Origin: Chloroflexota bacterium
GTDB taxonomy: Bacteria > Chloroflexota > Anaerolineae > DUEN01
NCBI GenBank assembly: GCA_013152435.1
Contig: JAADGJ010000102.1
Location: 13,928-47,240, forward strand
Reading direction: 5' to 3'
DNA: 33,313 bases
A program made the position numbers and the translations under genes. The notes below the pieces were generated by a model. The model saw only the letters and a program-made list of their open reading frames with translations, ran no database searches and had not been told where the DNA came from. Below are positions 17,325 through 24,289 of this stretch, piece after piece (positions within the stretch are counted from its first letter, which is position 1; the number at the start of each line of letters is the position of its first letter).

Positions 17325-17371
17325 CCCGATCGGGTGGCGTCCGCTGAGCTGATCGGTGGGCGAGGATTTGC

Positions 17372-17770
17372 ATGATCGAGGGGGCGATGGCCGCTCCGGG
17401 AGGTGTCATGGCCGATCCGAAGAACGCGCGTGCGCAGATCAACGTGGAGGTCCCGGCGGATCTCCCCATCACATACGCCAACTTTGCCATCATCAACCAC
17501 ACTCCATCGGAGATCGTGATCGACTTCGCTCAGCTACTGCCCACCATGCCCAAGGCCAGGGTGCAGGCCCGCGTGCTGCTCACCCCCCTCAACGCGAAGT
17601 TGCTCCATCAGGCGTTGGGGGAAAACCTGGCGCGCTACGAGGCGCGATTCGGCCCGATCCCGGGCAGCGATGAGATCCTCCGCCGCGGGGATGTGCTGGG
17701 TGGGTTGGAGTGGCGATTGGGGCCCTCCCCACCGCCTGAGGATTCGCCGCCGGATACCCCCTCGACGTAG
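17372..17770 (+). CDS. DUF3467 family protein
   Basis: A 132-residue protein. Residues about 20-105 match the DUF3467 pattern: ITYANFAIINHTPSEIVIDF, then AQLLPTMPKARVQARVLLTP and NAKLLHQALGENLARYEARFG. Function is unknown; such proteins are small beta-rich domains widespread in bacteria and archaea. The last 25 residues are proline-rich and likely disordered. ATG 17372 has a GAGGA site five bases upstream, but ATG 17408 (reading MADPKNARAQ) also follows GGAGG and may be used. It lies 47 bases after ssb. Confidence 0.85.
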   Translation: MIEGAMAAPGGVMADPKNARAQINVEVPADLPITYANFAIINHTPSEIVIDFAQLLPTMPKARVQARVLLTPLNAKLLHQALGENLARYEARFGPIPGSDEILRRGDVLGGLEWRLGPSPPPEDSPPDTPST

Positions 17771-17883
17771 GGCGTCCTTCGCGGTCTTCCCGATGAGAGG
17801 TGTGGCCTCTGTGGCTCGCGTCATATGGCGCGAGGTCCTTCCTGACCGTTGTTCTTAATCCCTTTGATGACCGAGGCGCTATC

Positions 17884-18540
17884 TTGCACACGTTATCTTC
17901 CATTTTCGAGACGATCCGAGAGGATTTCGAGCGGCGCAGCGCCCTTCGCGATGAGACGTTGCGTCGCTCGCGAGAGCTGATTCGGCATTGTGCCCTGAGC
18001 ATTCGGGCGATCCATCGACATGAGTGGGATGAGGCGGATCGCCTGCTGGAGACCGCCAGGCAGGCGGCCGCTCTCATGGTGGACGAGCTGGCCGATCATC
18101 CCGATCTTTACTTCACCGGCTATACGCAGGATGCCCTGAAGGAGCTGGCCGAAGCCCACATCGTCAACGCGTTGGTGCGGGGGCAGCCGCTGCCCTCGCC
18201 GGAGCACCTGCGGATCGAGTTCCCGGCCTATCTGAACGGTCTGGGCGAGGCGATGGGCGAGCTTCGTCGTTATGTGCTGGATCTGATCCGGCGCGGGCAG
18301 ATCGCCGAGGCCGAGCCGCTCCTGGAGATCATGGACGAGGTTTACAGCTACCTGGTGACCGTGGATTTCCCCGATGCGATCACCGGCGGGCTGCGTCGCA
18401 CCACGGACATGGTGCGTGGCGTGTTGGAGCGCACCCGGGGAGATCTCACCGTGGCGATTCGGCAGGACCAGTTGCGCAGCGCTCTGGCTGCGCTGGAGGC
18501 GCGGCTGGATACCGCCCGGCAGGAGAGCGACCCCGCATGA
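17884..18540 (+). CDS. Translin-family predicted nucleic-acid-binding protein
   Basis: A 218-residue all-helical protein. The order RREDFERR..RDETLRRSRELIRHCALSIRAIHR, then DEADRLLETARQA, then EFPAYLNGLGEAMGELRRYVLDLI and finally LRRTTDMVRGVLERTRGDLTVAI follows the translin/TRAX fold, best known in eukaryotes (ssDNA/RNA-binding octamers, C3PO ribonuclease) and archaea. Whether it cuts RNA is open; acidic residues exist in the GEAMGEL helix, but I cannot confirm the TRAX catalytic triad. I chose TTG 17884 because GAGG lies seven bases upstream and similarity begins there. Its stop overlaps the next start by four bases (ATGA). Confidence 0.8.
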   Translation: MHTLSSIFETIREDFERRSALRDETLRRSRELIRHCALSIRAIHRHEWDEADRLLETARQAAALMVDELADHPDLYFTGYTQDALKELAEAHIVNALVRGQPLPSPEHLRIEFPAYLNGLGEAMGELRRYVLDLIRRGQIAEAEPLLEIMDEVYSYLVTVDFPDAITGGLRRTTDMVRGVLERTRGDLTVAIRQDQLRSALAALEARLDTARQESDPA

Positions 18541-18779
18541 GCCGTGAATGGATCCGAGCCAGCGAGCTTGGAACCTATGCCTATTGTGCCCGTGCCTGGT
18601 GGTTGCAATCCGTGCGCGGAGTGCAAAGCCGGAATGAGCCGGCTCAGCGCGCTGGGATCCGACGTCACGCTCAGCATGGGCGCCAGGCCGCATGGGCGTA
18701 TCGGCTGCGCTCCGTAGGGCTCCTTCTTCTGGCGTTGGGGCTGTTGATCCTCCTCCTGGGGATATGGCGATATGTCTAA
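18537..18779 (+). CDS. Small membrane protein resembling a Cas4 N-terminus
   Basis: An 80-residue protein. Residues 7-22 read RASELGTYAYCARAWW, close to the start of Cas4-like RecB-family nucleases, where a tyrosine/cysteine segment supplies the first Fe-S ligand (Cys17 here). Residues 35-48 (PAQRAGIRRHAQHG) resemble nuclease motif I with its His (His44). Instead of a nuclease core the chain then ends in one membrane helix (about 60-77). The rest of the Cas4 signature is in the gene at 19564-20091. It overlaps translin by 4 bases and the next gene by 8, so it is certainly translated with them. Function inferred. Confidence 0.75.
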   Translation: MSREWIRASELGTYAYCARAWWLQSVRGVQSRNEPAQRAGIRRHAQHGRQAAWAYRLRSVGLLLLALGLLILLLGIWRYV

Positions 18780-19488
18780 ACGACATATTCGCATCATCCT
18801 TCGGGTGGCGTTGGGAGCCATCCTGGTCGTCGTCTCCTGGTGGACGATGGGCCTGTTCCACGTGCACGATTTGGCCGCCCCGGAGGAGATACCCGCTCGC
18901 AGGCGTCCCTGGATGCGTCCCCCGCGGCCCACGCCCACGCCCTGGCCTACGCCGACTCCTTTCCCTTCGCCCACGCCGACCCCCATCCCCGTGACGCCGA
19001 CGCCGACCCCAACGCCTGTGCCCACTCCGGAGGCATGGATGCGGGATCTGGTCGAGCAGAACGGCTTTGACCCCAACGATCGCTTCATCATCGTGGATCA
19101 GGATCGCCAGCGCATGATCGTGGCGGAGGGTGGCGTCATCGTGGCGGATATGCCGATCAGCACGGGCGATCCGGATCGGAACTACCACACGCCCGCCTGG
19201 GTGGGACGAGTGGGCGAGTACTGGGGGACCTTCTCGGCCTTCGGTGTCAGCGCCGATCATGCGTGGTACCTGTTCAAAGCGGCCGGGAGCATCCTGATCC
19301 ATGGCGCTCCCTACGTGATCGAGGACGGCGAGAAGCGATACAAGGAGATGTACGCCCTGGGCGCGTATCCGGCCAGCCGAGGATGTATTCGCCTTCGGCC
19401 GGAGGACGCCGAGTGGTTTACCCAGTGGGGGCCTTACGGCGTGCCCATCATCATCCTGCCGTGGACGTTGCCCCCCGCGGAGGGATAG
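18772..19488 (+). CDS. L,D-transpeptidase (YkuD domain), membrane-anchored
   Basis: A 238-residue protein with a basic N-terminus, one membrane helix (about 8-28), a Thr-Pro-rich linker (52-86) and a YkuD catalytic domain (about 100-235). Catalytic signature: H177 in LIHGAPY and the SRGCIR motif with Cys205 and Arg207. Such enzymes form 3-3 cross-links in peptidoglycan or attach proteins to it, outside the membrane. The beginning of the domain reads RFIIVDQDRQRMIVAEGG, as usual. Its start overlaps the upstream small gene by 8 bases. A terminator follows. Confidence 0.92.
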   Translation: MSKRHIRIILRVALGAILVVVSWWTMGLFHVHDLAAPEEIPARRRPWMRPPRPTPTPWPTPTPFPSPTPTPIPVTPTPTPTPVPTPEAWMRDLVEQNGFDPNDRFIIVDQDRQRMIVAEGGVIVADMPISTGDPDRNYHTPAWVGRVGEYWGTFSAFGVSADHAWYLFKAAGSILIHGAPYVIEDGEKRYKEMYALGAYPASRGCIRLRPEDAEWFTQWGPYGVPIIILPWTLPPAEG

Positions 19489-19503
19489 CGAAGACCAGAC
19501 AAG

Positions 19504-19538
19504 AGGCGGCGGCGCTCGCAAGGGCGCACCGCCTTTTT
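19504..19538 (+). terminator. Intrinsic terminator after the L,D-transpeptidase gene
   Basis: AGGCGG (19504-19509) pairs with CCGCCT (19529-19534), enclosing further GC pairs, and TTTT follows. It separates the transpeptidase gene from the nuclease-like gene 25 bases on, so the latter is expressed by read-through or from an unseen promoter. Confidence 0.75.
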
Positions 19539-19563
19539 CTGATTCGAGGGGAGGGGAGCCGGG

Positions 19564-20091
19564 ATGTCCGTCGTGGTCGTGGGGCTCGCTCTGGCGCTGG
19601 TGTTGGCTGGCGTCCTGATATTGTGGGCTGCCCGACACGTCCGCCAGGCGACAGGGTTGCCGGTGGGGCGCGTCATCTATGCCGATACCAGCGCCTGGCG
19701 ACGGGCGGAGGAGCCGATCCTCAGCCGGCGCTGGGGGTTGGTCGGCCGGCCGGATTACCTGGTGGCTCACGGGCGTGAAGTCATCCCGGTGGAGGTGAAG
19801 TCCGGGCGGCGTCCCAACCGGCCGTACGAGTCGCATCTGTTGCAGTTGGCCGCTTACTGCCTGCTGGTCGAGGAGCAGACCGGGCGCAGGCCCTCCCATG
19901 GCCTGTTGTGCTATGATGACGCCGTCGTGGAGGTGCCCTTCGACCACGCGCTGCGCCAGGCCGTGCTCGACACACTGTCCAACATGCGACGAGCCCTGCA
20001 GCACGGCGAGGCGTCGCGATCGCATAAGGACCCGGCCCGTTGCTGGGCCTGCGGCGTACGCCACGCGTGCGATCAGCGGCTGGAGGGGTGA
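19564..20091 (+). CDS. Membrane-anchored Cas4/RecB-like nuclease, C-terminal part
   Basis: A 175-residue protein. After a membrane helix (3-22) come the PD-(D/E)xK core motifs of Cas4-type nucleases: GRPDYLV (Asp64), IPVEVKSG (Glu77, Lys79) and QLAAY (Gln94, Tyr98). The C-terminus has C-x2-C-x5-C (Cys160, 163, 169), matching three of the four Fe-S ligands of Cas4. The fourth ligand and the motif-I His expected at the N-terminus are absent here and are found in the protein at 18537-18779. No cas genes or CRISPR repeats are in the window. A GGGGAGGGGAG site precedes the ATG. Nuclease activity is predicted, not shown. Confidence 0.82.
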   Translation: MSVVVVGLALALVLAGVLILWAARHVRQATGLPVGRVIYADTSAWRRAEEPILSRRWGLVGRPDYLVAHGREVIPVEVKSGRRPNRPYESHLLQLAAYCLLVEEQTGRRPSHGLLCYDDAVVEVPFDHALRQAVLDTLSNMRRALQHGEASRSHKDPARCWACGVRHACDQRLEG

Positions 20092-20210
20092 GGCATCGTC
20101 TCTGTGGCGTTGGATGGGGGTGGTGTATTTTTCGATGGTAATATGGCGGGGAGCTTTGGGGAGCGCAGCTCCTCAAAGGAAGCTTCCCCGATCACCTGGA
20201 AGGGCGCTGC

Positions 20211-20239
20211 TTCACGCCACGGGGTTTTTGTGTTACAAT
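20211..20239 (+). promoter_or_regulatory. Candidate promoter upstream of metG
   Basis: A weak -35 TTCACG (20211-20216), a 17-base spacer and a good -10 TACAAT (20234-20239). Transcription from here would give a leader of about 330 bases before metG. Confidence 0.5.
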
Positions 20240-20504
20240 GAGGGCACCTGAGGGCGCGCTGGGTCTGTCGCCCGGGAGGGACGATGGTTAGATCGTATTC
20301 GTTATCGGCAGGGATCATCCAATCCATACCCTCGCCCCGGCATTCATCGGCTGCCACGGGCACCATGGGGGGGCTCCCCCCCGTGACCTCTTGTGTCCTC
20401 GTCTGATATGGCCGGTTAGGGGCCGCGCGACCTCTGTGCGGCTCCGCTCCTCCGGTGTACCTGTGCATCTTCCCGTTTCTTCCGTTCGAAAAGATGACTA
20501 CACG

Positions 20505-20539
20505 ATCACAGCCCGCTCGCTGGGCGTCTGTGATTTCTT
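20505..20539 (+). terminator. Possible attenuator hairpin before metG
   Basis: ATCACAG (20505-20511) pairs with CTGTGAT (20528-20534), with an inner CCC/GGG pairing and a small bulge, followed by TTCTT. It lies 45 bases before the metG start, where an attenuator would be expected. The T-run is short, so termination is uncertain. Confidence 0.4.
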
Positions 20540-20578
20540 GAGAACGTTCGTGTAAGCCTGTGTGTGAGGAGATGAATC

Positions 20579-22357
20579 ATGCCTGAGAAGATCCTGGTTT
20601 GTGTGGCGTGGCCTTACTGTAATGGCGATCTGCATATCGGTCATATCGCCGGCGCTTATCTGCCGCCGGATATCTTCGCCCGTTATCATCGCCTGAAGGG
20701 GAATGAGGCGCTCATGGTGTCGGGCTCGGATACGCACGGGACCCCCATCACCGTGCGCGCGGAGGAGGAGGGGATCACCCCTCGGGAGGTCGTGGATCGC
20801 TATCACCCGCGCTTCCTGGAGCTCTTCCAGCGGTTGGGGATCGCCTTTGATCTCTTCACGGAGACGGATACGGAGAATCATTGGGCTGTGACGCAGGATA
20901 TGTTCCTGCGCCATCTGGAGCGTGAATACATCTACAAGGACATTCAGCAGGCGCTGTACTGCAACCACCATCACGGTTTCCTGGCCGATCGCTACGTGGA
21001 GGGCACATGTCCGTACTGCGATTACGAGGGGGCCCGGGGGGATCAGTGCGATAACTGTGGGCGCACGCTGGATGCCATCGAGCTGAAGAACCCGCGCTGC
21101 AAGGTGTGCGGCAGCACAGAGATCATCGTCCGGGAGACGGAGCACTTCTTCCTGGATCTGGCCAAGCTCAACGGACCGCTGCTGGAGTGGATTCGCCGCG
21201 ACAAGGAGCATTGGCGCCCCAGCGTGCTCAACTTCACCCGGGCGCAGCTGGAGTCGGGCGAGCTGCGCGGCCGCCCCATCACCCGGGACATCCAGTGGGG
21301 GATCCCGATCCCGCTGCCCGGCTATGAGAGCAAACGCATCTACGTGTGGTACGACGCCGTGATCGGCTACCTGTCCGCAACCAAGGAGTGGGCGAAGATC
21401 ACCGGCCAGCCGGATGCCTGGCGGGAGTGGTGGGAGACCGACATCGCGCCCGATGTCAAGTCGTACTACTTCATCGGCAAGGACAACATCCCATTCCACA
21501 CCATCATCTGGCCCGGCATGCTCTATGCGTACGGCGGCCTGAACCTGCCCTACGATGTCCCGGCCAACGAATATCTGAACGTGGAGGGAGCCAAGCTCTC
21601 CAAGTCCCGGCGCTGGGTCATCGAGGTTCTGGATGTGCTGGATCGCTATGACCCGGACCCCTGGCGGTATATCCTGACCATCAACGCTCCGGAGACCTCG
21701 GACGTCAACTTCACGTGGGAGGAGTTCGTCCGCCGCAACAACACGGAACTCGTCGCCACGTGGGGGAATCTGGCCAACCGCGTGCTCAGCTTCGCCTATC
21801 GCCGGTTCGATGGGCGGGTCCCGCAGCCGGGCGATCTCGACGAGATCGATCAAGCCCTGCTGAACACGGTGAAAGACGGTTTCGACAGCGTGGGGCGACA
21901 GATCGAGGGATGTCACTTCAAGGCTGCCCTCACGGAGGCGATGGGATTGGCCCAGGAGGCCAATCGCTATCTGAACGTGAAGGAGCCGTGGAAGCAGATC
22001 AAGGAGGATCCCGCCGCGGCGGCCACTACCATCTACGTCTGTCTCCAGGCGATCGATTGGCTGCGGGTGATCTTCAGCCCGTTCCTGCCCTTCTCCTCGC
22101 AGAAGCTGCACGAGTACCTGGGGCATGAGGGTTCCATCTTCGGGCGGCAGTACGTGGAGGAGTACCACGAGACGGAGCGATCTCATCTGGCGCTGCGATA
22201 TGATCGTTCCGATCTGGCGGCCCGGTGGGCGGCCGATCCGTTGCCGCCCGGCCAGCCGTTGCGGCTCCCCCAACCCCTGTTCCGCAAGTTGGACGAGTCC
22301 GTCGCCGAGGAGGAGGTGGAGCGCTTGCTGGCGAAGAGCGGGACGCCTACCCATTGA
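20579..22357 (+). CDS. metG: Methionyl-tRNA synthetase
   Basis: A 592-residue class I synthetase charging tRNA-Met. HIGH-type motif [13 protein letters not shown] (21-33); a zinc-knuckle region with CPYC, CDNC and CKVC pairs (about 143-181); and the catalytic KLSKS loop in [12 protein letters not shown] helical anticodon-binding domain follows (about 400-560). It lacks the C-terminal tRNA-binding appendage found in longer MetRS. Start ATG after GAGGAGATGAATC is convincing. A GC-rich hairpin follows 6 bases after the stop. Confidence 0.96.
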   Translation: MPEKILVCVAWPYCNGDLHIGHIAGAYLPPDIFARYHRLKGNEALMVSGSDTHGTPITVRAEEEGITPREVVDRYHPRFLELFQRLGIAFDLFTETDTENHWAVTQDMFLRHLEREYIYKDIQQALYCNHHHGFLADRYVEGTCPYCDYEGARGDQCDNCGRTLDAIELKNPRCKVCGSTEIIVRETEHFFLDLAKLNGPLLEWIRRDKEHWRPSVLNFTRAQLESGELRGRPITRDIQWGIPIPLPGYESKRIYVWYDAVIGYLSATKEWAKITGQPDAWREWWETDIAPDVKSYYFIGKDNIPFHTIIWPGMLYAYGGLNLPYDVPANEYLNVEGAKLSKSRRWVIEVLDVLDRYDPDPWRYILTINAPETSDVNFTWEEFVRRNNTELVATWGNLANRVLSFAYRRFDGRVPQPGDLDEIDQALLNTVKDGFDSVGRQIEGCHFKAALTEAMGLAQEANRYLNVKEPWKQIKEDPAAAATTIYVCLQAIDWLRVIFSPFLPFSSQKLHEYLGHEGSIFGRQYVEEYHETERSHLALRYDRSDLAARWAADPLPPGQPLRLPQPLFRKLDESVAEEEVERLLAKSGTPTH

Positions 22358-22363
22358 CCTGGA

Positions 22364-22391
22364 AAGGCCCCCACCCGCCGGTGGGGGCCTT
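22364..22391 (+). terminator. Hairpin terminator after metG
   Basis: A perfect 12-bp stem AAGGCCCCCACC (22364-22375) and GGTGGGGGCCTT (22380-22391) with a CGCC loop directly after the metG stop. The U-tract is nearly absent (TTGTC), but the symmetrical A/T ends would allow action on either strand. Confidence 0.7.
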
Positions 22392-22411
22392 GTCGATCCC
22401 TCCCTGATGAC

Positions 22412-22439
22412 TTGCTTTTCCCCACGGCTGGCGTAGAAT
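22412..22439 (+). promoter_or_regulatory. Candidate sigma70 promoter for the Thr-Pro-rich protein
   Basis: -35 TTGCTT (22412-22417), 16-base spacer, -10 TAGAAT (22434-22439). The start would be near 22446, 55 bases before the ATG. Confidence 0.6.
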
Positions 22440-22500
22440 AACGAGGGTGCCTGCCCGTGGGTGGGGTCCTACAGTCTGAACTCCTGGAGGCCCGGTAATC

Positions 22501-24231
22501 ATGAGCTCCTCTCGTCTGCTCATCCTCGGTATTATCCTCTCGTTGGCCATTATCGGAGCCGCGTTGTTCATCACGAGCCGGCGCGCTGCCGCGCCGGAGG
22601 CCGCTTTGGCTTCCCCGACGGTGACCACACCGCCGCCGACGGAGACGCCCCTGCCGCCCACTCCCACCCCCACGGCGACGGCGACGGAGGTCAGCCCGAC
22701 CCGACCGCAGGAGGAGATCACGGCGACCGTGCCCGTGGAGGTCACGGCGACGGTCGAGGTCACGGGTACTGTGCAGGCGACCGAGGTGATCACGACGCCT
22801 CCGATCACCTCGACCGTGGAGGCGGCCGGGGAGGTCCTCACGGGAACGCCTGAGCAGCTCACGCCGACGCCGACTCCCAGTCCGACGGCGACGGAGGCCG
22901 CTCCGACAGAGACGCCCACGCCCAGCCCAACGGCGACCCTGACCGTCGCGATCACGCCGACCTGGACACCGACCCCCACCCTGTCCGCTACGCCCAGCCC
23001 GACGGCCACTCCCTCCGATACGCCGACGCCGGCGCTGCCTACACCCACGCCTTCCGCTACGCCCAGCCCGACGAGCACACCGTCGCTGACGGCCACGCCG
23101 ACCTGGACGCCGACCTCCACTCCATCCGCCACGCCCAGCCCGACGGTGACTCCCTCCGATACGCCGACGCCGGCGCCGCCCACACCTACCCCGACGGTCA
23201 CGCCGACGCCCGTGATCCCGCCGACGGACACGCCCACGGCGACGCCGACGCCGCAGTTGCCCACTCCCACCCCGACGGCCTCGGCCACCCCCAGCGCGAC
23301 GCCCACGCCCGTGCCGCCTACACCCACCCCGAGCCCGACGCCTCCCCCTTCGGCCGGGCTACCGGCGGGCGCTGTGGTCCGCTTCGCCTATGAGAGCCAG
23401 AGCCTCCATGTGGATCGCGAGGCCGTTTACTACGAGGACGGGCGGGTGGTGATCCAGGATCATCGACGGCAGGGCGAGTGGTTGCTGCACGGCCAGCCGG
23501 AGGATGTCTCGGGGCTGCTGGAGCAGTTGGCGCAGCGAGGCTTCTTCGATCTCGCCCAGGAGCGCTTTGGGTCGCCGTGCGCTACGTGCCTGACCTATCA
23601 CCTGGCGGCCCGGTATCAGGGGCAGGAGCGGGTGATCCGGGTGGACACCCCACCGTGGATCACGGCCAGCCAGCTGCCGCGTGAGCTGGGCGCGCTGCGA
23701 CATACCATCGCGCAATTGCAGATGGCCATCGATTCCACCATCGCCAGCTATCCGCCGGGCGAGGTTCATCTGCCCACGCCCACGCCCACGCCTCCGAGCT
23801 TCACGTTCGGCCCGCCGCAGGTGGTCGGAGATCTGGAGGTGGCGGCCGCGGCCCCGCTGATCGCCACCGAACTTCCCGGCACGCCCGTGTTGCGGCCGGA
23901 GCGCAGTCGCTTCCTGATCGTGCCATTGCGATTGACCAATCGCAGCGGGACGTATCAGCAGCTTGCCGCCAGCTCGACCTTCGGCGAGGGCTTGATGGAT
24001 AGCCGGGGCCGGAGATACGAGGCCGGGGTGGCGGCCAGCAATCGCTACGCGGAGTTGCATGGGCTGACCTCGTTGACCTTCTACAAGCTGGCCCCGTGGA
24101 GCATCGTGCAGGGCGTGCTGGTCTTCGATGTGCCGGCGGATGCCCGTGGGTTCCGGCTCACGGTGAAGGATGCCGATCCGCCCAGCAGTGCCCCGCCCAC
24201 GATCGTGATCAAGCTGCCGGAGCCACAGTAA
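22501..24231 (+). CDS. Secreted Thr-Pro-rich repeat protein with two C-terminal domains
   Basis: A 576-residue protein of unknown function. Residues 5-23 form a signal anchor. Residues about 38-284 are almost entirely Thr, Pro, Ala and Ser in TPTPT, SATPSPT and TWTPT units, an extended stalk likely outside the membrane. Residues about 285-410 form a domain opening [24 protein letters not shown]-style and containing a CATC pair. A second short TPTPTP linker precedes residues about 440-576, which resemble a DUF4352-like beta sandwich ([20 protein letters not shown]). A surface or binding role is inferred from architecture only. GGAGG lies ten bases before the ATG. Confidence 0.75.
   Translation: MSSSRLLILGIILSLAIIGAALFITSRRAAAPEAALASPTVTTPPPTETPLPPTPTPTATATEVSPTRPQEEITATVPVEVTATVEVTGTVQATEVITTPPITSTVEAAGEVLTGTPEQLTPTPTPSPTATEAAPTETPTPSPTATLTVAITPTWTPTPTLSATPSPTATPSDTPTPALPTPTPSATPSPTSTPSLTATPTWTPTSTPSATPSPTVTPSDTPTPAPPTPTPTVTPTPVIPPTDTPTATPTPQLPTPTPTASATPSATPTPVPPTPTPSPTPPPSAGLPAGAVVRFAYESQSLHVDREAVYYEDGRVVIQDHRRQGEWLLHGQPEDVSGLLEQLAQRGFFDLAQERFGSPCATCLTYHLAARYQGQERVIRVDTPPWITASQLPRELGALRHTIAQLQMAIDSTIASYPPGEVHLPTPTPTPPSFTFGPPQVVGDLEVAAAAPLIATELPGTPVLRPERSRFLIVPLRLTNRSGTYQQLAASSTFGEGLMDSRGRRYEAGVAASNRYAELHGLTSLTFYKLAPWSIVQGVLVFDVPADARGFRLTVKDADPPSSAPPTIVIKLPEPQ
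22615..23355 (+). repeat. Low-complexity Thr-Pro coding repeat tract
   Basis: About 740 bases built from short variants of ACGCCGACGCC and CCCAGCCCGACG-like units, coding the Thr-Pro stalk. Larger duplicated blocks are visible: a segment coding TWTPT[18 protein letters not shown] occurs twice, near 22960 and 23100. Such tracts tend to change length by slippage or recombination. Confidence 0.8.
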
Positions 24232-24289
24232 CGGCCTTCGAAAGAGCGTTCGTTTCAAGATAGCGCGCTTCGCATTCGGGGGGAGAGCC

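Larger units (their letters stand above)
20092..20578 (+). other. Long structured intergenic leader before metG
   Basis: 487 bases without a credible gene. A branched hairpin of 42 bases lies at 20148-20189. A promoter follows (20211-20239). The predicted transcript then holds several GC-rich stems: GGGC/GCCC near 20253-20274, GAGGG..ATGG with CCAT.CCCTC around 20276-20325, and a GGGGGG/CCCCCC stem near 20366-20381. Last comes a stem just before metG (20505-20534). No T-box (TGGNACCGCG), SAM, SRP, RNase P or 6S signature was recognised. It might be a regulatory leader of metG or a separate small RNA. Confidence 0.45.

Noticed and set aside
17893-20064. Open frame of 723 codons on the minus strand
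   Set aside because: It runs antisense across four genes with clear motifs and shows no domain of its own.
18537-20091. A CRISPR-Cas adaptation locus
   Set aside because: Only Cas4-like parts are present; no cas1, cas2 or repeat array is in the window.
20240-20460. T-box, SRP RNA, RNase P RNA or 6S RNA before metG
   Set aside because: None of the conserved core sequences of these RNAs was found, although the region is structured.
20498-22354. Open frame of 618 codons on the minus strand
   Set aside because: Exact antisense of metG, whose HIGH and KLSKS motifs are unambiguous.
22347-23327. Gly-Val repeat protein on the minus strand (GVGVGV type)
   Set aside because: It is the reverse reading of the Thr-Pro stalk tract; the plus-strand protein has a signal anchor, ribosome-binding site and folded domains.
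22615-23355. Possible CRISPR or tandem-repeat array
   Set aside because: Units are short, irregular and in frame with a Thr-Pro coding region; there are no constant repeats with unique spacers.
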